NCBI GenBank assembly: GCA_032622095.1 | Contig: CP136064.1 | Span: forward strand, 131,385,129-131,449,128 | DNA length: 64,000 nucleotides | From: Siphonodentalium dalli | Lineage: Eukaryota > Mollusca > Scaphopoda > Gadilida > Siphonodentaliidae | Direction of reading: 5' to 3' | Shown: positions 56,801 to 64,000 of the stretch, in pieces | How the letters are laid out: each line of letters starts with the position of its first letter | How positions within the stretch are numbered: the first letter of the stretch is position 1 | Program-made: the position numbers and the translations under genes | Notes under the pieces: model-generated | The model's database searches: none | The model's input: the letters and a program-made list of their open reading frames with translations, nothing else | What the model was told of the DNA's origin: nothing

Positions 56801-58838
56801 ATCATGGCGCATGTCCACAAACTAGCACCGCGAGCATTGTTCTTCTCTGCTGAGAGATATTCGACGATACAACTGCGGGGCTTCACACAGTTTGCTTCGG
56901 ATAATGGTGTGGGTGGTCTGTACACTAGGGTCTTCTCCTTAGCATATAGACATCTGTCCAAGGGAATGAGACAGCTAGCAACCTTCGAAGTTGTCCACAT
57001 ATGCCAATGCATTCGCTGAGTTTGTGAGTTGACGAACCATCTATTGAGAAGTGACTAGCTAACTGGTTCGCCAGGTGTACATGTCGTTATCCCATGGGGT
57101 ATGAGACACATACATAGAGATGACATTCTGTAAGCTTGTATACTCATCGGTCATATGCCTTCCTAGTTCAAGATGACGCACAAATATGATAGTTTGTAAA
57201 TATTTAAAATCGTAAGCTAGACACCGGAAAATGAATTGTTTGAAACGTTATGATTAGAGGGACCCTACTCACAGGAAGTGGTGAATACTTTGTCGGTGTG
57301 AGCGACCTAGATTTATCAGACAAAGAAATGGAAGCTGGTCCAGCTAATTAAGGACGTGACGTGGCAAATCAGAATCTGTTATCAGGTAATTGTTTTGATA
57401 TAACTATTTGGCGCACATACGCTTACGGCCATTATCGGCGCTAAGTGGAGACTGGATATCGAAATGCCACATCGCGATATTAATTGTGGTTTTTCATCTT
57501 TCCAGAAGGATACGAGCTATGTTATGCGTTTTGATACCTTTAAGTTGAACTAGTAGATGGTTTATGTACAGTTTCGTCCATACATACCGATATTATGACA
57601 AAAAGTTGAAATTAATATGTGAAAATATCGATTTCTTTTCCATTTCTAGCCGCCAATTTAGCAGCGATCTTGGCTGTGAGTATCAATTGCCAAACCCTAA
57701 TGAATACTTCATGTCACTATTCCATATCAACATGTAATGGTGGGTAGAAATCGCGAAACAATAACGCCCGTCCTAAGAATGTAAAGGAATGTAGGCGTGT
57801 TTTCAAATTTTGGTCGCCATTTTGGCCGCCATCTTCGATTTGGAAAACCATTTCTTGCATGAGATGTAAGGTAATTACTTCAACTCAGTATTTCCAACTC
57901 AACTGTACGCATGGATGGAGTTGTCTCGACAATAATGCCCAATGATGTGAATATGAGGGAATTTCGGTGATTTTTCAAAATCTGTCCGCCATTGTGGGCG
58001 CCATTTTGGATTTGGGGGACTTTTATTTGGATATGGTACAAGGAAAGTTCTTCGCCTAAGTGTTCCCAACATACAATAGTAAGCAGGTGTGGAGTTGTCA
58101 TGACAACAATGCTCACTGATGTTAAAATCAGCGATTTTTTTTTCTGGTGGCCATTTTGGCGCCATCTTGGATTTGGGTAAATATTCCTCAACTCAGGTAT
58201 AAGAGGAATCCTAGCTCGAGTATCTCCTGCAAATATATATGCATGGGTGTTGTTATAATAGCAATAACATTCATTGATTTGAAACATAACATCGCGTTAT
58301 TAACGGAGATTCGGCTTTGATCTATGATACCGGCATTTTGGAAAACGTGATATCGGACAAAAATATCCCGCAATGAATGCATATTATGGTCCCCATGTAT
58401 TCGCCAATGACTCCTCTATATGATAAATGTATAACATGACGCAAACATTCTAACATTTTCCCACAGAGACAAACGAAAGGTGGTAACATGACAGAAAATA
58501 GCATATTTTCACATTTCGGCGGCCATCTTGGCCGCCATATTGGATTCTGGTGTCGGATTTTTGGCTAATTTGTAAGGGTTATATATTAGCTTAACGAATC
58601 GAGCGGAAAACAAGACGGCATGTGACATCATCTTTACTATAACGGCGATCAAAGAAACCTGGTGCATTAAAAAAAAATGGCCGCCATGATGGACGCCATC
58701 TTGTCTGGAGTCTCTGCGGCCACTTTTTTTTCTTGTTAACAAGTGAAAAAAATTAGAGGAGACCTTAAGGAAGAAAATTAGTGGGGTGAAGTTAAGTCCT
58801 GGGGGGGGTGCAGAGGTTGACCAATATCTCCTGGACTA
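53882..58838. mobile_element. Giant inverted-repeat element, 4,957 bp, TTA duplication
   Basis: It runs from TAGTCCAGGAGATATTGGTC to its complement, flanked by TTA at 53879-53881 and 58839-58841. Removing element plus one TTA restores the copia frame. The arms cover about 53882-55980 and 56785-58838. They are nearly identical outside, ~85% near 54960-55080 versus 57600-57700 by eye, and much more diverged inside. Each arm is built from ~150-190 bp units headed by AAGATGGCGGCC-type motifs (54127, 54501, 54664, 54837, 54989). The 3 bp TTA target fits PIF/Harbinger. I found no transposase; the longest open frame is ~125 codons and unrecognised. Confidence 0.85.
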
Positions 58839-58962
58839 TTATAACTGAAAATTGTGTTGACGGACAACCAAAAGTTAAAGCCAGATTAGTCGCCAGAGGG
58901 TTTGAAGAAATGGATTCTCACAGGACTGATTCTCCCACAGCAGGAAAGGATACACTTAAAAT
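58839..58962 (+). pseudogene. Copia RT segment 1
   Basis: TENCVDGQPKVKARLVARGF then EEMDSHRTDSPTAGKDTLK is the finger region of Ty1/copia reverse transcriptase (KARLVARGF is the family hallmark). It is open, but bounded on both sides by insertions. Confidence 0.85.
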
Positions 58963-60124
58963 CAGGGGCGTAGCAAGCAAATTTTATTGGGGGGGTATAA
59001 CCATTCATCGTGAAGCACTGACCGGACGCCGATGGCGTCGGTGGGGGAGAGCACGAGAGGGGGTCGCCCCCCTCTCGATGGGGAGTTCTGACATTGGAAG
59101 CTTAAAGTGGCTCTCTGGTGGCTTCTGACCCATCTGACATTGTTTTCCCACACACTACATTATCATAGATTAGATCAACATTCTTATCATTTATCAATTG
59201 TAATTTCATAAAATGGTAGGCCGATTGAAAGTGTAATGAACAAATAGGTATATGGGAATTCATGTTGTGTTATTATCTAGTCATTAATGATGTGAAATTA
59301 CTCCCATAACTGGGATAAGATATTCAGAAAGTAAATATGACACAAACAACCATGAGAAAGTAGACTACATGGATACACACATCACCATGGGTATGTATCG
59401 TGGGGTATTTATCGTGTGGGTATGAATAGTGTGGGTATGTATCGTGGGTATGTATAGTGGGTATGTATAGTGGGTATGTATCATGGGGGTATGTATCGTG
59501 GGTATGTATAGTGGGGGTATGTATAGCGTGGTTATGTATAGTGGTGGTATGTATTGTGTGAGTATGTATAGTGTGGGTATGTATAGTGTGGGTATGTATA
59601 GTGTGGGTATGTATAATGTGGGTATGTATAGTGTGGGTATGTATAGCGTGGGTATGTATAGTGGTGGAATATATTGTGTGGGTATGTATCGTGTGGGTAT
59701 GTATAGTGTGGGTATGTATAGTGTGGCTATGTATAGTGTGGGTATGTATAAAGTGGGTATGTATAGTGTGGGTATGTATAGCGTGGGTATGTATAGTGGT
59801 GGTATATATTGTGTGGGTATGTATAGTGTGGGTATGTATAGTGTGGCTATGTATAGTGTGGGTATGTATAATGTGGGTATGCATAGTGTGGGTATGTATA
59901 GTGTTGATATGTATAGTATGGGTATGTATCGTTTGGGTATGTATAGTGTGGGTATGTATCATGGAGGTATGTATGGTGTGGGTATGTATCGTGGGGGTGT
60001 GCATTGCCGTGATCGTCGGCGATACTTCATTAGTTTGCCAAATATTTTTACTAACCTTTGGAAAATATTGGGGGGATAAATACCCCCCTTGCCCCCCCCC
60101 CCCCCCCCGGTTCCTACGCCCCTG
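58963..60124. mobile_element. hAT-like non-autonomous element, 1,162 bp
   Basis: It begins CAGGGGCGTAGCAAGC and ends CCTACGCCCCTG, with an 8 bp target duplication CTTAAAAT at 58955-58962 and 60125-60132. CAGGGGCGTAG-type ends with 8 bp duplications are typical of hAT elements. Inside are G and C runs and a long 15 bp minisatellite. No transposase: the ~200-codon open frames on both strands are minisatellite translations. Confidence 0.92.
59395..60000. repeat. 15 bp minisatellite with higher-order structure
   Basis: About 40 copies of GTGTGGGTATGTATA. The variant GTGGTGG(A/T)ATATATT-type unit recurs at 59541, 59661 and 59796, i.e. 8 and then 9 monomers apart, followed by the same order of variants. 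This shows a higher-order repeat of 120-135 bp. Confidence 0.95.
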
Positions 60125-60132
60125 CTTAAAAT

Positions 60133-60622
60133 ATTCATTGGACTAGCTTCATCGTTATCATGGAAATGCAACATTATCGATGTCAAAGCTGCGTTTCTAC
60201 AGGGGAACGCAATTGAAGGGAAGTCCTGTTAAAACCTCCAAATGATTTGTACAATAATAAATTGTGGAAGTTAAAGAAGTGTGTTTATGGACTTAACGAT
60301 GCTTCTCGTCAGTGGTATTTCAGAGTGTGTGAAGTATTAAAATCATCAGGCTGCAAACAATCACAAAATGATCCTGCTCTTTTCTACAAGTATTCTGATA
60401 AAGGACTAGATGGGCTTTTTCTGATGCATGTGGGCGATTTCTTGTGGTGTGGTAATGAACAATTTCGAAAGGGAGTGATTTCAGAGATCTTGAGAACATT
60501 TCAAATAGGAAAGCTGCTCATGATCAATTTCGTTACATTGGATTGGACATTCATCAAAGTGATAAAAATATAATGATGAATCAAACTCAGTATATTGGAT
60601 CATTGTGTGGAATTCCAACTAG
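60133..60622 (+). pseudogene. Copia RT segment 2, active site damaged
   Basis: It contains IDVKAAFLQGN, then a frameshift near 60225, then LKKCVYGLNDASRQWYFRV and SQNDPALFYKY. The catalytic box, normally YVDD in copia, reads HVGDFLWCG here, so one catalytic Asp is replaced by Gly. A further frame change follows near 60525. F3 interrupts the end. Confidence 0.88.
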
Positions 60623-61454
60623 AGGTGTGACTGTCCCAATGGGACTACGGATACCCCCTGTTTTTAAAATACTAAGATGTTTCACATGTCAGTAAACATT
60701 TAGTTAAAATAAAAATATAACAGTTCCCATTGCAGGTGTACAACCATAACCCTAATCTTAAACCTATTGATCAAAAAATGTAGGAATAAAAGCTTGGACA
60801 AAATTATGTATGTTGCGAAAACATTTCAAAGTCGAAAAAGGGGAATAACTCCACACAAAACAGACGTCATAATCGCAGGTGCACAGGTTCCCATGGTACT
60901 AAATATCAGTGCCAAGATTAAAAAAACATTGACCGAAAAGAGTAGGAATAAAAGCTCGGACAAAAGTATACATGTTGCGAAAAAGGGGGGATAACTCCAC
61001 CAAAAAAAGTGTACAACCATAACCCTAATCTTAAACCCATTGACCAAAAAATGTAGGAATAAAAGCTTGGACAAAATTATGCATGTTGCAAAAAAGTTTC
61101 TAAAGTCGAAAAAGGGGGATAACTCCACCAAAAAATGCAAAAAATGTAGGAATAAAAGCTTGGACAAAATTATGCATGTTGCAAAAAAGTTTCTAAGTCG
61201 AAAAAGGGGGATAACTCCACCAAAAAATGCAAAAAAGTTTCTAAGTCGAAAAAGGGGGATAACTCCACCAAAAAATGTCGGACAGACGTCATAATCGCAG
61301 GTGCACAAGTTCCCATGGTACTAAATATCTGTGCCACGTTTTAAAAAAATTGACATAAAAATGTAGGAATAAAAGCTCGGACAAAATTATACATGTTGCG
61401 AAAATTTTCTAAGTCGAAAAAGGGGGGATAACTCCACCAAAAAAAGTCCGACAG
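60623..61454 (+). mobile_element. F3 element inserted in copia
   Basis: The left end holds a hairpin GTCCCAATGGGAC near 60632, followed by CTACGGATACCCC and TTTCACATGTCAG, shared with 36578. Then come five or more irregular units (GTAGGAATAAAAGCTTGGAC, AAGTCGAAAAAGGGGGATAA). The right boundary is where copia coding resumes at GTGAGAGATCC. The canonical G-rich end hairpin is absent. Confidence 0.75.
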
Positions 61455-61709
61455 TGAGAGATCCAAAATTTGAACACATACTAAGTGCAAATAAAGTAAT
61501 CAAAAAGTTGCAGTTGGAAACTTACAACTTAGTTTTTCCACAATTTACCAAGATAGAGAACTTGAGACTCCGAGTTTACTGCGATGCGTCGTTCGCAAAT
61601 CTGCCTGATGGATATTCAAGTGCCGCTGGATTCATAATATTCATGACTGACGAAAATGATTTGTCATGTCCTTTGTACTGGAAATCAACGAAAGTAAAAA
61701 GAATAGTAA
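61455..61709 (+). pseudogene. Copia RNase H segment
   Basis: RDPKFEHILSANKVIKKLQ leads into RLRVYCDASFANLPDGYSSA then AGFIIFM and CPLYWKSTKVKRIV. VYCDASFANLPDG is the start of Ty1/copia RNase H with its catalytic Asp. It is cut by an F1 insertion at 61710, and the rest of the element lies beyond the window. Confidence 0.88.
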
Positions 61710-61813
61710 TGAAAGTGTCAATGACACTGTAGCTCAACTTGGAAAGGGAATAATTTAATGTATTACCGTCAATGGAGCGATTAGGAATGTGGAAAGTTGA
61801 ATGTCTAATACTA
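61710..61813 (+). repeat. F1 left end, itself interrupted
   Basis: TGAAAGTGTCAATGACACTG and TAGCTCAACTTGGAAAGGG are followed by ~60 bp of F1 leader (GGAATGTGGAAAGTTGAATG, TCTAATACTA). The giant inverted-repeat element then enters. The same leader at 36986 continues AATACTAGTTTATAG, so the insertion point is after CTA. Confidence 0.9.
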
Positions 61814-64000
61814 TAGTCCAGGAGATATTGGTCGACCTCTGCACCTCCCCCCCCCCCAGGACTTAACTTCACCCCACTAATTTTCTTCCTTAAGGTCTCC
61901 TCTAATTTTTTTCACTTGTTAACAAGAAAAAAAAGTGGCCGCAGAGACTCCAGACAAGATGGCGTCCATCATGGCGGCCATTTTTTTTAAATGCACCAGG
62001 TCTCTTTGATCGCTGTTATAGTAAAGATGATAGCACATGCGGTCTTGTTTTCTGCTCGATTCGTTATGCTAATATACAACCCTTACCAATTAGGCAAAAA
62101 TCCGACACTAGAATCCAATATGGCGGCAAATATGGCCGAAATGTTAAAATATGCTATTTTTCTGACATTTCACCACCTTTCGTTTTTGTCTCTGTGGGAA
62201 AATATTGGCATTTTGGCGTGAATTTATACATTTATCGTATAGAAGAGTCATTAGCAAACACAAGGCGACCATAATATTCATTTATTGTGTGATATTTTTG
62301 TCCGATATCATGTTTTCCCAAATGCCGGTATAATAGGTCAAAACCGAATCGACGCTAATAACGCGATGTTATGTTTCGAATCAATGAATGTTATTGATAT
62401 TATAACAACACCCATGCATATATATTTGCAGGAGATACCCGAGCTAGGATTCCTCTTATACCTGAGTTGAGGAATATTTACCCAAATCCAAGATGGCAGC
62501 CAAAATGGCCACCAGAAATAAAAATTTGCCGAAAATCGCTGATTTTAACATCAGTGAGCATTATTGTCATGACAACTCCACACCTGCTTACTATTGTAAG
62601 TTGGGAACACTTAGGCGAAGAACTTTCCATGTACCATATCCAAATAAAAGTCCCCCAAATCCAAAATGGCGCCCACAATGGCGGACAGATTTTGAAAAAT
62701 CACAGAAATTCCCTCATATTCACATCATTGGGCATTATTGTCGAGACAACTCCATTCATGCGTACAGTTGAGTTGGAAATACTGAAGTGAAGTAATTACC
62801 TTACATCTCATGCAAGAAATGGTTTTCCAAATCGAAGATGGCGGCCAAAATGGCGACCGAAATTTGAATACACGCCTACATTCCTTTACTTTCTTAGGAT
62901 GGGCGTTATTGTTTCGCGATTTCTACCCACCATTACATGTTGGTATGTATGAATTATTCATTAGGGTTTGGCAAGTGATACTCACAGTCAATATGGCGGC
63001 CAAACTGGCAGGCAGAAATTGAAAAGAAGCCGATATTATCACATACTAATTTCAACTTTTTGTCATAATATTGATTTGTATAAACGAAACGGTACATAAT
63101 ATAAGCCATCTATTAGTTCCAATGTAAGTCATAGCCTTTTGGAAGGATGAAAACCCACAATCGCGATGTGGCATTTCAAAATCCATTCTCCACTAAGGGC
63201 TCATACTGGCCGTAACCGTATATGGGTGCGCCGAATAGTCATATTATGACTTCCAAGAATCAAAACAACAGTACCTGAGCTTATTCTGAATTGCCACATT
63301 CAGCATTATCTAGACTCGTTTCCGTCTCTTCGTCAGATTAATCTATCTCACTCACAACAACAGTTCACTACTCTTCTTTGTAGAAGGGTGCCACTGATCG
63401 GAATGTTTCAAACAATACATATGCCGGTGTCAGGCTCACGTGTTTGTTTCGAAAGCTTGGAATTCTTAGCGAGCTTCATTCGTGGTATAGCTTATGGTAT
63501 AATTCAGATGCTACATATGGGGTATATGCGTCATCTTGTGCGATACACTATAAAGGTAATCGGTCGATGCGTATACTAGCTTTCAGAAGGACCTATCTAT
63601 CTGCGTATTGTCAGCTTTGGGGACCTAATGGGGATAACAACGTGTACACCTGGTGATTTTCCCAAACAGCCACTTCTCAATATATGGTTCATCAATTCAC
63701 ATACTCATCTAATGCACTGACGTACCCGGACAACTTCTGTATATGGCTTCGAATGTTGAAAGCCCGACATTTGACGGATGCATTTCTGCTAAGGCGTAGA
63801 AGACCATAATGCATAATATACCCAAATTCCTTGAACATGATCATAAGAACAAGCTTGTTGGCGTCCAGCAATCGTCTCACTGAACAGATCCAAGCAGATG
63901 ATAACAATACACACGGTGCTAGTTTGTGGTTATGTGTCATGATAGTGGAAATGAAATTGGACCATGACTGCACCGCCCCTTATTTTGTTATGGTTTAGAT
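61814..64000. mobile_element. Giant inverted-repeat element, second copy (partial)
   Basis: It starts TAGTCCAGGAGATATTGGTC and follows the left arm of the 53882 element almost base for base to the window end. It keeps the ~70 bp GTGGCCGCAGAGACTCCAGA and ATGGCGTCCATCATGGCGGC segment that the first copy shows only in its right arm, so the first copy has a left-arm deletion. It continues past the window. Confidence 0.9.

Noticed and set aside
56635-57019. Transposase or host gene in the centre of the giant inverted-repeat element
   Set aside because: Frames of 119 and 125 codons overlap on opposite strands, no motif is recognisable, and the sequence is a diverged copy of the opposite arm.
59324-60146. 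Long overlapping open frames of ~190-226 codons on both strands
   Set aside because: They are translations of a 15 bp minisatellite with no stop in its period, not genes.

Overview
This is animal nuclear DNA. It is AT-rich and intron-rich, with no bacterial-style operons, and almost everything outside a few short exons is interspersed or tandem repeat. The best guess for the source is a marine bivalve mollusc. The reason is the abundance of elements with ~155-170 bp core tandem repeats, a hairpin near each end and no target-site duplication, which matches the pearl/CvA type (Helentron-associated) elements known from oysters and mussels. The species cannot be named from the sequence alone.

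One host gene is supported: a minus-strand MBLAC1-like metallo-beta-lactamase-fold hydrolase spread over 36 kb. In transcription order its exons are 43619-43521, then either 33841-33678 or 28459-28296, then 19314-19200, then 7587-7319 with the stop. The exon phases agree across every junction and give 215 codons. The start exon lies upstream and was not found. The two middle exons are duplicates of identical length (164 bp) and phase. One carries the intact HxHxDH metal-binding motif. The other has lost all three histidines but keeps an open frame and GT/AG splice sites. Because 164 is not a multiple of three, a mature mRNA must contain exactly one of them. This looks like a mutually exclusive choice between a metal-competent and a metal-deficient isoform, and it is the main discovery candidate.

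The introns (7.6-43.5 kb) and the 3' flank (1-7.2 kb) are packed with mobile DNA. Three large families recur. F1 has 164 bp units with CAAGATGGC motifs; arrays lie at 30638-31957 and 36893-39987 and a compact copy at 17810-18741. F2 has ~157 bp units; copies lie at 24808-27514 and 48058-51433. F3 lies at 42008-42615 and 60623-61454. There are also a 161 bp array (9551-10620), a TTAA-type MITE family, a recurring 91 bp hairpin, and a decayed 4.7 kb element with terminal inverted repeats (about 10990-15655).

From 47514 to the window end lies a plus-strand Ty1/copia retrotransposon, upstream of and opposite to the MBLAC1-like gene. It has an LTR candidate, a tRNA-iMet primer site, gag, integrase, RT and RNase H segments. 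It is dead through frameshifts, a stop codon and a damaged RT active site. It has been hit in turn by F2 (which itself carries an F1 copy), a 4,957 bp giant inverted-repeat element with a TTA duplication, a hAT-like element with an 8 bp duplication and a minisatellite core, an F3 element, and an F1 element that was then hit by a second giant inverted-repeat copy running off the window.
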